DNA of 64,000 nt, from the NCBI GenBank assembly GCA_021432635.1, contig MU270018.1:565579-629578 (forward strand), in the 5' to 3' direction. Shown one piece after another: positions 1-10,149 of this stretch. A model generated the notes under the pieces. The model made no database searches, was not told where the DNA came from, and was given only the letters and a program-made list of their open reading frames with translations. A program made the translations under genes and the position numbers. Numbering within the stretch: the first letter of the stretch is position 1; each line of letters opens with the position of its first letter. The DNA comes from Thozetella sp. PMI_491. Taxonomy: Eukaryota; Ascomycota; Sordariomycetes; Chaetosphaeriales; Chaetosphaeriaceae.

Positions 1-2
1 AG

Positions 3-1764
3 AGGGAGCCCGCACCGCTGGCGAACCCAAGAGGCCCGCTCTGGAAGGGCGCCCAGGCCAACAGGTTCCCGGCCGCCATGTTCCTAGACATCGACTGCTT
101 CAAGTGGGCCAGCATGACCGTCCCGCGGCCGTCAGTGGAGATCCCCATGGTAAGTACGGCCTGTCTAGCAACCTGATAGATTGTCTGTCGGCTGCCGCAA
201 GTAGTCCGCCGCACCGTGCTCCCCACTGCGTAGACCCATCTTTGCAAAAGCTGGCGACGGTGCGCCCCCGCGGCTGCTTCTTCCTCCCGAGCAGCGCTAA
301 CCGCTGGTGGTTGCAGGAGGTGCTCGAGGTCCTGGGTCGCGGCAACACCGTCCAGGACGCTGCCAGCAGCTACTTTGAGAGCATACACTGTTGGTTCCCC
401 ATAGTTTCCAAAAAGCGCATGGCCATTGGCATCCCTATGTGGGACGCCGGCCCGGACCTGGCCATGCTGTTCCTGGCGATGAAGCTGGTGACGGCGCCGC
501 CGGTCCAGGGCACCCGGGCCGTGGACAACCCGCTATACCCCATGGCAAGGCGGTTCCTCTCCCTGCTCGAATCGAGCGGCACAGTGTCCTTGCAATATGT
601 ACAAGCCCTGGTGCTGCTTGCCATATACGAAATGGGTCACGCAGTATACCCAGCCGCGTGGATGACCGTCGGGGCGTGTTCTCGTTACGCCGACATCTTA
701 GGCATCCCTTCCTTCCGGGAGAGCACTGCAATCATGGGAACCCTGGTATGTTGCCTTCTGTGCATTCTCATTCCGGGGGGGACGCCTCTGACTCGGAACC
801 AGTCAACGTGGACAGAAGCAGAGGAGCGGAGGAGGGTGTGGTGGGGGATATTTATACTCGATAGAGTGATATCCCTCGGAAACAAGAAACGGTTTTGCGC
901 CCCGGAACCAGGGGACAAAGATATGCTCCCAGTGAGCGACCAGGCATGGGTATGTTCGCATCTCCTAGGGACGTGGGCCCCTTCCGTCCTAGGCTCCATG
1001 TTTCGGGTCCCGCTCACTGTTGCACGCAGGACGACGGAGACATGATAAAGGCCTTGCAGCGGCCTGTGTCGACGCCCGTAACAGAGCCGGCCGGCGCCTT
1101 CACGCGCCTCTGCCAAGCCGCGATCCTCGTCAGCCGGACCATGAACCACGTCCGCACGACGGTCAGGAACCACGTGTCCGGCGACCGCGAGCCGCCCTTC
1201 GACCCCGCCGAGGCCATCGGCCTCATTGACGACATCGTAGGGTTCGAGAAGGCAGCCGACAACGGGGCGCCGGCAGGGCCCGGCCTCCTCTCATGCCGGA
1301 TGCTCTCCATGTCGGCGCTCATCCTCATGCTCGACATATACAGCTGTCCCGAGAACCTGCGCGACGGCCCCACGCCCAACAGCTTCGACACGGGGCCCAA
1401 GTCGGAGGGCGAGCTCGAGATGCAGGTGCGCGCGGTGACGGGGCTGCGGGACGTGTCCCTCCGAGTGCGCGACCTGGGGGTCGACCACCTGCTCGAGGAC
1501 CTCGTGTTGCCGGCATCGCTGCGGCGTGCCAGCCCGCTCTGCCTGGACGCGCTCTACGGCTCCATGGCCACGCTACGGTGGCTGTGGAAGGAGAGCGGCG
1601 AGGAGAGCATACATGTCGCTCTCAACGACATCAAACAATGCCTAGTACGCCTCTCGATGCGGTGGATGCTGGCGCAAGAGTATCTGGGCATGGAGCAGCA
1701 TCATGATATCACGACAGCCATGGCATGGCGGGCAGCGAATGACCCCGGCGCCGGATTTCGGTGA
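3..1764 (+). CDS. Fungal-specific transcription factor, C-terminal part (5' end outside window)
   Basis: This is the 3' portion of a fungal Zn2Cys6-type regulator. The reading frame is open to the left edge, so the DNA-binding domain must lie upstream and is not seen. Proposed exons are 3-149, 317-745, 803-949 and 1030-1764, giving at least 485 residues. The exon junctions restore the fungal_trans middle homology region: an LDIDCFKW block followed by a PRPSVEIP block, then IHCWFPIVSKKRM, and the diagnostic EERRRVWWGIFILDR helix pair. The 57-bp intron at 746-802 is in frame without stops but has a CTGAC branch site close to its AG; if retained it would add 19 residues. The domain identity is secure; target genes cannot be inferred. 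The family acts in the nucleus as pathway-specific activators or repressors. The gene is convergent with MCR1. Confidence 0.85.
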
Positions 1765-2166
1765 GGCGTGGTGGGACCCGGGGCGTTTGGCGTCTTCATA
1801 TAGCAGGCATCACCAATACGGGGAGGGGACCTCACTGGACTTGCGTGGCATGCGAATCGGACGAGAGATACCTGGTTTTAAGGACTTGAATGGAGGCCAC
1901 CAGACAAAAATTATGCAGGCAATTTATTCGTGTCATGGCACACACTCACGGCCGCCAGCGAGGGCCGCATGGCTCTCAAGAACCCAGCACATATATATAT
2001 GTATATATATGTAGATATATATATACAGCATGCTTTCCGGGGAGGGCAGGCACAGCAGCTCGCCACGGTGTCTAGTCTATCTATACAGCGCTATTCTTTC
2101 CCTCGCATCACTTGAATCGCTAGAATGACGTTGCAGTGGGCTGTGGTTCCCAGTCGAAGCCTCCGC
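1765..2166. other. Convergent 3' spacer with AT microsatellite
   Basis: This 0.4-kb spacer separates the stop codons of the transcription factor and MCR1. It holds an AT-dinucleotide stretch at about 1991-2025 and presumably both 3' untranslated regions. No gene is seen. Confidence 0.7.
1991..2025. repeat. AT-rich dinucleotide microsatellite
   Basis: Imperfect (AT)n run interrupted by single G bases, in the 3' spacer between two convergent genes. Confidence 0.8.
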
Positions 2167-3371
2167 TTAGAACTTGTACACCTGTTCGGGCGTGTATCCA
2201 AGCTCCTTCAGGATACCCGTCAGCTCGCCCTGGTCCCTGGGGCTCTTCTTGTTGCCCGAAACAGCGTTCATCAGGCCTGGCGGTCCGCAGATAAACACCT
2301 TGATGTTGTCGGTCTTAGGCTCCGGCAGCACCGTCTTGAGCAGCTCCTTCGTGATGAAGCCGCCGGTGCCAGGCCAGTCCTTGGGAGGCTTGTCCAGCAC
2401 GTAGAAGGCACGGAAGCGTTGCGGATACGTGTTCTCGAGCTCAGCAAGCTCGTTCCGGAGGAGAATGTCCTCCTCAGTCACGTTACCAAAGACGAGCGTG
2501 ACCTTGGTCTTGTCGTTAGGGTTGTTGAAAATGGCCCGCAGAAGCTGGAACATGGGCGTGATTCCAGTGCCGCCCGCGACCAGGCCGATGTGCTCGTGCT
2601 TGTTGGTGCTCCAGGCGTACTTGGGAAGCGGGCCCTTGAAGTCGAGCCGCTGGCCGGGTACCATGTCGTGCATGTGCGTCGACATGGGTCCATTCTCGTA
2701 CTTCTTGACGATCAGGTCAAGGTAGCCCGTGGCATCTACAATACATCTCTGTCAGTCACAATTGCGGCCGGCGCAGGAAGGACGGGGCTGCTCACCCTCA
2801 TCGCTGATGGGTGTGTACGGGCGGAGGACAGGCTTCTCTGCGTCCGCAGGCTTGAACTTGGTCAGGAGGGCGCTCGCAACGCTGAGGCCAGAGACCTGGT
2901 CCTCCTCGGGCAGCTTGAAGCGGAAGCGTTTGGTGTTGTGGTTAACGGTCTCGACTTCCTCGAGCTTCAGGCTGAGGAAGCCCTGCTCGCCGCCGGTGAA
3001 AGCCTTCTTGGCCTCGAGGCCGGGGACGGCTGCGGCCGCAGCGCTGGCAGCATCCTTGACTACAGCTTCCGCCTTCTTAGCCGCCGGGGCTCCAGAGGAG
3101 ATGAAGTAATAACCGGCGAGACCTAGGGCGCCAGCCGCGGCGGCGTAGAGGACGGCGTTGCCTCCTTTGCTCTCTGACGGCTTGGCGTCTGCGGCATAGC
3201 GACGGAATTGCTGCGTGGTTCTGGCGTCAGTCCGAAGTCTGCATTGCAGGCAGCCCAGAGCTTCGGTGCTAGCTCGGCCCTCGCGAGCAACCGGAGCTCC
3301 GAGCTAGGAAAGTTCCAACTCACCTGCCTCACAGGGGCAGCAGCCCGGAAGGCGGAGCGCGCAGCAAACAT
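2167..3371 (-). CDS. MCR1: NADH-cytochrome b5 reductase, mitochondrial
   Basis: Flavoenzyme that passes electrons from NADH to cytochrome b5-type acceptors; the Mcr1 form is mitochondrial (outer membrane and intermembrane space in yeast). Exons (transcript order) are 3324-3371, 2796-3210 and 2167-2735, giving 343 residues, the usual family size. The start [13 protein letters not shown] is a basic, serine/alanine-rich presequence, followed by a single hydrophobic segment at about residues 35-53. The FAD-binding domain carries RPYTP; the NAD domain carries [15 protein letters not shown] and CGPPGLMN. An in-frame ATG ten codons upstream exists in a weaker context; I chose the inner ATG because the presequence begins there. 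The protein ends in EQVYKF, as expected for the family. A long ORF on the opposite strand is a shadow of this gene. Confidence 0.95.
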
Positions 3372-3786
3372 AATCTCCGTAGGCAAAGAAAAAAAAATCA
3401 AGTGCTGGGCGATGCACTGGGATGAGGGGCAAGCGGAGGGCGGGAAGTACGGGAAGAAGGAAAGACGGGTCGTCTCGTTGGGGCTCGGGCGGCGGAGTGC
3501 GAAGGTTAAGAATGATGGGGAGCTCTAGAGCTTTGCTCGGCAATTGTCCAGTCCCGTTGGTCCCAGTGGGACTATCCGGGTCTGACGACATCACTGCTAG
3601 GCCCTGCAGCCTACTCTAGTGCAGATTTATTATTACTAATGCTCTGCCAGTTATAACCCTAACCCTTACAAAGTCCAATCCACCCACTGTACAAGACTGA
3701 GGCCAACCAGGTGATATGAGTGAGGGCTTGAAAGCCAGTGAACGGCCCATTTGGCTTGTTACTGGTTCTTTTGGCTTTTTCCTAGT

Positions 3787-3910
3787 CCCTTTGGCTCTCT
3801 GCTGGCCCTATAAACTCCCCGTATCTGAGTCAATTTCTTGTCTTATGTGCACGTGTGAAAAGAGTGGATTATTCGTCCTCCCCCTAACAAAGAAACAAGG
3901 GGCTGAACGC
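3787..3910 (+). repeat. Diverged dispersed repeat, copy A
   Basis: The core 3787-3830 matches 27667-27710 over 44 bp with only five differences, all transitions. Weaker similarity continues for about 75 bp, with shared blocks such as TGTGAA and AAACA-AGGGG in the same order. The nearby sequence has no ORF. This fits a relic of a mobile element mutated by a C-to-T process such as RIP; the element type cannot be told from this piece. Confidence 0.6.
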
Positions 3911-4503
3911 GGAACCCTTAAGTGAACCATTCGGTTCCGGATACTGGATGGCTGCGGGGAATATGGGCATCATCCTCCGGACATGGTAGATCAGGTCTAA
4001 GGGGCATATCCGGTGAAGCGATTACTAGCATCAAAGCTAGCGTAGATCAGCAACGAGGGTCATGGTAACCACGGATCAGAGCCAGCCCTGTGGTGCAAAA
4101 TACCCCATTCTTCTAGTAGAAAAAAAGGAATCAGAAGAGAGGTATGAGGCTTCACATGACGCCCTCGATCCTCACAGCCTCCCACCAAACAGAAGCTCTC
4201 CAGTTAATGCATAAGGAGACCTCTACATGGGTTTCCCGCCGATGGAATCTTCCGTCTACAGGCCTTGAATGACTCACCACACTAGGAAAAGGGGACGGCG
4301 CGGGAACGGCAGCTAGAGGGCTACCTTAGCCCGGCCAGGACCCCATAAGGGCAGCACGGGTGGTTTCGTCTTAACTGTTTAGCTGTAGACTAAACGAACA
4401 TTGCCAAGATACCGGCGCTGCCTGGGGAAGCTCGCTCAGGGGCTCAGCCAGGAGAGAGACGGTTGCTAGCTGGACCGCGAGGGGTCGGGGAGAGAGGGAG
4501 AAA

Positions 4504-4518
4504 GAGAGAGAGAGAGAT
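4504..4518. repeat. GA microsatellite
   Basis: Short run of GA dinucleotides in intergenic DNA, within a wider purine-rich stretch. Confidence 0.6.
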
Positions 4519-5046
4519 TACGGCACGATCAACGAGACAGTAGGTGCAGGTCGTAAACGAGATTTCGATTGTTCCTTTTTGCCCTTCGGATACATCTGCC
4601 TCAGGATTACACTGCTGTGACGATCCTCGATGTCTGGGATGGAAGGGAGGTGTACCCCCTCCCACTGCAAGACACCATAGATTCACGCGGCCTCCCGTGG
4701 GAGGGCCGTCTCATAACTCGCTCAAATGCAAATAGAAAATCAAAATCCACAGCCCCCTCCCTTCCAAACCCTAGTCCCTTCCATCGCCCCGCCACCAATG
4801 CATAGATAGCCAGGCTGCACAGTTTCTCGGTCCAGCCTCGGGGGAAGGACCGTCCGTATGCTCCCATGTCGGTCCTTGTCGAAATGCGCAAAACGCCAAG
4901 CTAAATCGTAGAGCCGAATGGACTTGTAGCAGCAAAATGTTCAAGAAGGAAATGCCCTTCGCCTCTCCTTAGATCATACTGGTGGTACATAGAACCCCTC
5001 GCCCGGGGGCCCTCTTGCTCATCAAAGACGTCGCATTCGACGCGTC

Positions 5047-6615
5047 TTATTCCTTCTGTGCCGCCGCCTCCTTAGCTTCTTCCTCTGCTGGCCTGGTCTC
5101 AGACTGCAGCTTTGCATCGGGGAGTGTCTCCAGGATTGGTGTAGAATCGCTCTTCTTCCCACCGGCGGCATCCTGGCTGCCGCGGCGCATCATACCCACA
5201 TCCTGGTGGAACAGGAGAGTGGGCGTGTTGGCCTGGCTGCCACCTCGCTGGCCGTGGTAGTGTACGACCTGAGGTGGCATCTGGCCGGCCTGGGTGCCGA
5301 GGAGATGCTGAGGATAGGGATCAAGGTCCTTGCTGGACGTAGAGAAAGTCGACACCACCGGCTGGTGGTATCCATTCGAGGCATTGCTTGGGGTGGGAGT
5401 GTGACCGAAGTGATGCTCTGCTTGGGTCGGCGTTCCGACTTCGTTCGGGCTTGCCGGGCTCTCCCCCAGGTTGCTTGTGAGGCTGCTTATCCCCCCTTCG
5501 ATGTCCCGCAGCAGGCGCACGTATTCCTCCGGGACGAGGCCGCTCTCCTGCGTCTTGGGATCCTCGGCGACAAGCCAGCCCTGGCCATGTCTATACGAAA
5601 CCCATATGATCTGGCCCTCGACAAGCGGCAGCTCGTTCTCGTTCTCCCGCTCAAAGTCGAAGAGCGCCACGGCCTTACCGTGCATCTCCTCGTCGGGCGA
5701 CGTAATGGTAAACTGATAGTCCCGCGAATACCTCGACTGATCCTCCTCGTAGAAGCCCGGGGAAGAGGCGGAGCTCTCATCCGACTCGGATCTGTACCCA
5801 CCATCCTGGTCGCCGTACTGGCGCTGGGCCGGCGCGGCTGGGTAGGCGTTGCTGGCGTGTCGCGCTTGGTCCGGCGGGTACGTCACGAATTCGCCGCCGG
5901 GGCCATTGGCCTCGCTTCCTTCGTTGACATAGTACCTTTCGCTGCCATCGCCACTGGTTCCAACATAGTATCCCCTCTCACGATCGTAGTTGTTAGGGTT
6001 TAGGACGCTGCTAGCATCCTGAGGAGTGTGAACATCCCGGGAGCTGCGGTGGCGTCCATGACCAAAGGTGCTCGAGGAGGACTTGTGCTTTCGATGCCGG
6101 GAGCTCACCACCGGGCTTTGGAGATCTTCGTCCTCACTCCAGGGCGGGCCGTCGCCAAAGTGGATGGGAGGAAGGTCGCCGACTTTGTCGGCAGATTCGT
6201 TGTTCCACGACGATGTGCTCCAACCCTTGCTGTCCCACGCAGTCGGCGGGTCTGAGAGGCGTCTGGTCTCGCTCGCGGGCGTCGTCAGGCCAGAGAGCGG
6301 CTCGGGCGGCGGGCCGTAGTGGAGAGGGTGGGCGACGGGATAGGCAAAGTCCCTGACCAGCGTGTAGGAGAGACTAGAGGGAAACAGCGGGAAGATATGC
6401 GAGGGTGGCCGTGATCGGGAGGGGACGGAGCCGGTCGAGTATTGCGACAGGCGATTCTTGGACGCGTGCGACATTGGCCGCGGAAGTGTGCTCCTCCGAG
6501 AGGGCGGCGAGGTGATGAGCGGCGGAAGAGGGGGGTGGTTGGGGTTTGGCGGCGGCGACGAGATGGCAGGCGGCGAAGTTGCTGGACTGGAACCTGGCGA
6601 CATGACCGCCGTCAT
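5047..6615 (-). CDS. SH3-domain protein, Nbp2/Skb5 type
   Basis: Predicted 522-residue single-exon protein. The N-terminal 300 residues are low complexity, rich in proline, serine and charged residues. One SH3 domain lies at about residues 310-375, recognisable from KAVALFDFERENENELPL, the GQIIWVSYRHGQGWLVAE block and the closing GLVPEEYVRLL. The C-terminal 145 residues are again low complexity and end in a glutamate/alanine-rich tail. This arrangement matches the fungal Nbp2/Skb5 family, adaptors that link PAK kinases and PP2C phosphatases in MAPK and cell-wall signalling; the role here is inferred. The start at 6615 is chosen because the N-terminal extension possible upstream (up to 6879) looks non-coding and a good splice donor (gtgagc) follows directly upstream, suggesting a 5' leader intron. 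Confidence 0.8.
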   Translation of the reverse strand: MTAVMSPGSSPATSPPAISSPPPNPNHPPLPPLITSPPSRRSTLPRPMSHASKNRLSQYSTGSVPSRSRPPSHIFPLFPSSLSYTLVRDFAYPVAHPLHYGPPPEPLSGLTTPASETRRLSDPPTAWDSKGWSTSSWNNESADKVGDLPPIHFGDGPPWSEDEDLQSPVVSSRHRKHKSSSSTFGHGRHRSSRDVHTPQDASSVLNPNNYDRERGYYVGTSGDGSERYYVNEGSEANGPGGEFVTYPPDQARHASNAYPAAPAQRQYGDQDGGYRSESDESSASSPGFYEEDQSRYSRDYQFTITSPDEEMHGKAVALFDFERENENELPLVEGQIIWVSYRHGQGWLVAEDPKTQESGLVPEEYVRLLRDIEGGISSLTSNLGESPASPNEVGTPTQAEHHFGHTPTPSNASNGYHQPVVSTFSTSSKDLDPYPQHLLGTQAGQMPPQVVHYHGQRGGSQANTPTLLFHQDVGMMRRGSQDAAGGKKSDSTPILETLPDAKLQSETRPAEEEAKEAAAQKE

Positions 6616-7820
6616 CTTTTGGGGGAAAGAGTCCCTTCTGCTCGAAGGAAGTTTGCGCAAGCCCCAGAGGGGGTCTGTAGTGGATCCCGGGTGACCACCA
6701 CCTCCGCTGCACCCGTCTGTACTGGGCCCAAGCCGGATGATGGTCTGTGTCCAACGAATGAGCCTGGGGGTCGCTCGTCGCAGCCGAAAACAACGGCGGT
6801 AGGAGAGAGTATGGATGCCGGACTGGGGCGACGGCGGCCTAGATGGGCTCGATACGGCCAAGAGGGATCGTGTGCTCACCAGAAAGTTGCGGTGTCACTT
6901 CCGCCCGCAAGCAGAGTGTGCGATGCAAGAGAGATGAGTTCCCAGGCCCGGAAGGCAGCAGCGTGTGCGCTGCACAGCAGTATATCTCGGGCAGCGCGGG
7001 CTGGACGGTGCGGAGGAGCGATGCTCGTCAATGTTTAATGCTGGCGATCGAGTTGTTGTGAAGGGTAAGAAGAGCCAGCACCAGCCGGCCTGACTACACT
7101 GGTTGCATTCTGTTGGAGGGGAGAAGCGGATGCCCTAGCCCAGGCGGCTGAGGTGGTCTGTGTTGACCCTGACAATAAGCGCCGCTGCTGCACTGCGGCA
7201 GGTCCAACCGCGCGCCCAACTGGACCTCCCTACCCAAACGAAAGTCTGTCTAGCGCTCAAGGGAGCATGTGCTTTTGCAGCTATGCAGAGAACAGGGCAA
7301 CGATTGAGCATCATCCAAGACATCTAAAGACACTCTAGGAGGAAATCTAATTGATTGATGTCATGTTTCCCTTCTGTCGGCGCTCTTTTCTGCAGCCCAG
7401 TTTCTCGGCCCCCCCTTTTCCCCCTTTGCCTTTTCCTGTATTGGGACTGTGCACTAAATTCGTCGTTGGGGATGGTGGCTTGAGGGGAGGATCCCTCGGA
7501 GCATTTTTGATCCCCAATACAAGGGCCGCCGACCGACCCAGTGTGGCCTTGTCTAGCTGGCCCCCCTCCCCTTCGGTCGCATCTCTCCCTTTTAGGTTGT
7601 TGTGGTCGATTTCGCAGGGCATTATAGCCTAGCTAGGTTCTGAAGTCGGTAGGCTGAGACAATGGGCTCACAGCGGGCTCTGGCCCCCCCTACCCGACTT
7701 GTCGAGTCTTCGGGGTCCTGGCCACGATCGACGGCCAGGGTGGTGGGAACGGGCTGGAGCTACCAGCTGCGAACGCCCGCACAAAAAAAGAAAAGCACGC
7801 AACCACAGGATACCCACCAA

Positions 7821-7859
7821 GCGCAGAGCACAGGGCACAGAGCACAGAGCACAGAGCGG
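7821..7859. repeat. Short tandem repeat, GCACAGA unit
   Basis: Four to five imperfect copies of a 7-bp GCACAGA unit in a non-coding stretch upstream of SSU72. Confidence 0.7.
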
Positions 7860-8591
7860 GGAGCGACCTAGACGCCAATGCTGCACGAGCATTGGTAATC
7901 CAGAACTGAATCTCACCCCTTCAGGTATCGCTGAGGACCGACAGCGCCCTTCTGGAGCGCTGCTCCCACCTTGCGGGGGGCACCGCCATTGGCTTGTTGG
8001 CCAACGAGGTTTCATCCCTCGAGCTGCGAGCGCTAAACTCATTGGCCCAGCCCGGAACGCTCCACGACTGGCCCGCGGGCGGCTTGAGGGAAGACGAACC
8101 GTTGGCTCTGAGAAGGAGGGGAAGGAGGGGGAAATAGGAGGTCGCACAAGTCGTGCGGCTGCATGGGCCATTCGGGAGACTGCCTGCACCTGGGGCCCAA
8201 TCGGGCCTGACCTTCGCACTTCCAAGTATGGTTATGGGCGAGTCGCGTGGCTGCAAGGAAGAGTTCTAGGCGAAGAAAGTCTCTGCCTTGGCTTCTTTGA
8301 GATTCGATCAGAGCCTGGCTGGAAAAGGGGGCCTCAGGGTCACCTCCGGTCGGCGGCAGTAACACCACCCAATCCGGCGGCTATCTTGGCCGTTGCCCAT
8401 GGCGCCCTGCTCGACACCTGTTGAGGAATAGCATCATCCTTCTCTCGAACTGACGCTAGCTAGGTCGTCATTCCAAGATGGACCCAGACAGAGAGGGGAG
8501 AGGCGGACATGCCTTTTACTCCGTAGTAGAGTGTGGTGGAGGCAGAAGGGGGGATGGGAATACTCGGCAAAACATACATAGCAGGGAGCGG

Positions 8592-8616
8592 TTTTTTTTT
8601 GTGGTTTTTTTTTTTT
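8592..8616. repeat. Poly-T tracts
   Basis: Two T runs of 9 and 12 bases separated by GTGG, in the spacer upstream of SSU72. Confidence 0.8.
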
Positions 8617-9307
8617 GGCCCCGGTGCCATCTGATCACGCACATGTCCCATCATGCTTTGGAGAGGCGGACAAAGTTGTCAGTTTTGACATTGTCCAAGC
8701 CAGGACACCCGCCGGACAGGACAATCTAGAAACCTGGTGGGGTCAGAGAGCTTTCTGCCACAGGCTCGGACCCACTTTGGTTACTAAGGCGGCCAGGCTG
8801 GTGTTTGAGAATCACCGCTTCTCAAGTCGAAATCAAAATTTTGCAGAGCTCGAGCATCAACAGCTCGCCAGCCGCCCAGCCCTGCTCACAACTTCGTGCG
8901 GCCCAGCCATTTCTGTCCCCCATGTCTTGAACCAGTGGCAAAAACCGAAGGAGACAAGTGCTTCTCCTCTTTGTCTCTTTATCGTGGTAAGTCTACGCGC
9001 GCCTGCTGCCAACCCTGCTTTCTATCTGGAGGAACCCTCTGTCATGATGAGATATTATTATTGGAGCTGTCCTAGGCTTTGCCTGTGACGAGAAAAGAAT
9101 TACATTTAATACGCTTTTATCTGAATTTCTTGCCACTTGACCTATTCACTTGCCTACCATTTAAAAGCTAGGCCTGCTGACACCCTGCGCCCGGAACAGC
9201 TCTTCTCTCGAGAATGCCAACCCGACTAGGACCAACCTCCGTCCTATCGTCTCCCGGCTGAAGATTCTCTGCCATTCGGAAACACACGTCCTACGATACG
9301 TCCCACG

Positions 9308-10149
9308 ATGGAGACCGCTCCTGGCTCCGCGGACCCCGCCCAGGCCCAGAACGGCCATCAGGAGGACGAAGGTGGATTCAAGCTCAAGTTCTGTACTGTC
9401 TGTGCCAGCAACCAGAACAGGTACGACGTCCCGAACTGCCTGCAAGCCAAATTTCACACTTGAGCGCTAACGTCTGTTGCCATTCATATAGATCCATGGA
9501 GGGTCACCTCCGCCTCTCTCTCGCCCACTTCCCAGTGATTTCCTTCGGCACCGGCTCGCTCGTGCGACTACCGGGCCCGACCATCACCCAGCCAAATATC
9601 TACAAGTTCAATGAGACTTCGTACGACAGCATCTACAAAGAGCTAGAGTCAAAGGACCGTCGTCTTTACACGGCCAATGGGTTGCTCAACATGATCGGTA
9701 GAAACCGCGATGTCAAGACTGGTCCGGAGCGCTGGCAGGATTGGCAGATTGGTATGCCTAGAGTCAAGAACGTGACCGACCGGGGATTCGAAGGAAGCCA
9801 AGGTGGTGTCCCGGATATAGTCATCACGTGTGAGGAGCGTTGCTGGGACGCTGTCATCGACGACCTTCTCAGCAGAGGCTCCCCGCTCAACCGTCCAGTC
9901 CACGTGATCAACATAGATATCAAAGATAACCACGAGGAAGCGTCGGTCGGCGGAAGGGGCATGGTGGACCTTGCTAACTCGCTGAACACGGCCGCCGTGG
10001 AGGAGCGTGAGAAAATGGGAGCCGGTGCTTTCGACTCTGGAAGCGTGGCGGCCAGGTCCAGCTTCGACGAGCGCGTCCCAGACGTTCTCGCTGAGTGGCA
10101 GGAAAGGTGGCCTAACCTGCCGGCGACATGGACGCTGGCCTGGTTCTGA
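9308..10149 (+). CDS. SSU72: RNA polymerase II CTD phosphatase Ssu72
   Basis: Phosphatase that removes Ser5 (and Ser7) phosphate from the RNA polymerase II C-terminal domain and works with the cleavage/polyadenylation factor in the nucleus. Exons are 9308-9420 and 9492-10149 (intron 71 bp, GT-AG), giving 256 residues. The protein-tyrosine-phosphatase-like CX5R loop is residues 32-38 (CASNQNR) followed by serine, and the splice junction falls inside the arginine codon of this loop. Other conserved blocks are LPGP, YNF-like [16 protein letters not shown] and [11 protein letters not shown]. The C-terminus PATWTLAWF is the fungal form. The N-terminal 25 residues are acidic and variable. Retention of the intron would break the catalytic loop, so correct splicing is essential for activity. 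Confidence 0.96.

Larger units (their letters stand above)
3372..5046. other. Intergenic region between MCR1 and the SH3 gene
   Basis: About 1.7 kb between the MCR1 start and the stop of the SH3 gene. It includes the MCR1 promoter and leader, a diverged dispersed repeat (3787-3910), a two-unit telomere-like CCCTAA motif near 3655, and a GA microsatellite at 4504-4518. No convincing gene is seen on either strand. Confidence 0.6.
6616..9307. other. Divergent intergenic region upstream of the SH3 gene and SSU72
   Basis: About 2.7 kb containing promoters and leaders of two divergently transcribed genes. It holds a short heptamer repeat (7821-7859) and poly-T tracts (8592-8616). Open frames here, including one at 8615-9088, show no recognisable domain or coding bias and are not called. 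Confidence 0.6.

Noticed and set aside
2125-3126. 333-codon plus-strand ORF antisense to MCR1
   Set aside because: It is a GC-driven shadow of the MCR1 exons: it runs through both MCR1 introns' flanks, has no domain, and the minus strand encodes a full conserved enzyme.
3653-3668. Telomere-like CCCTAACCCTTA motif
   Set aside because: Only about two units; too short to be evidence for an interstitial telomere.
8615-9088. 157-codon ORF upstream of SSU72
   Set aside because: No domain, low-complexity and atypical composition; lies in a promoter region with poly-T tracts.
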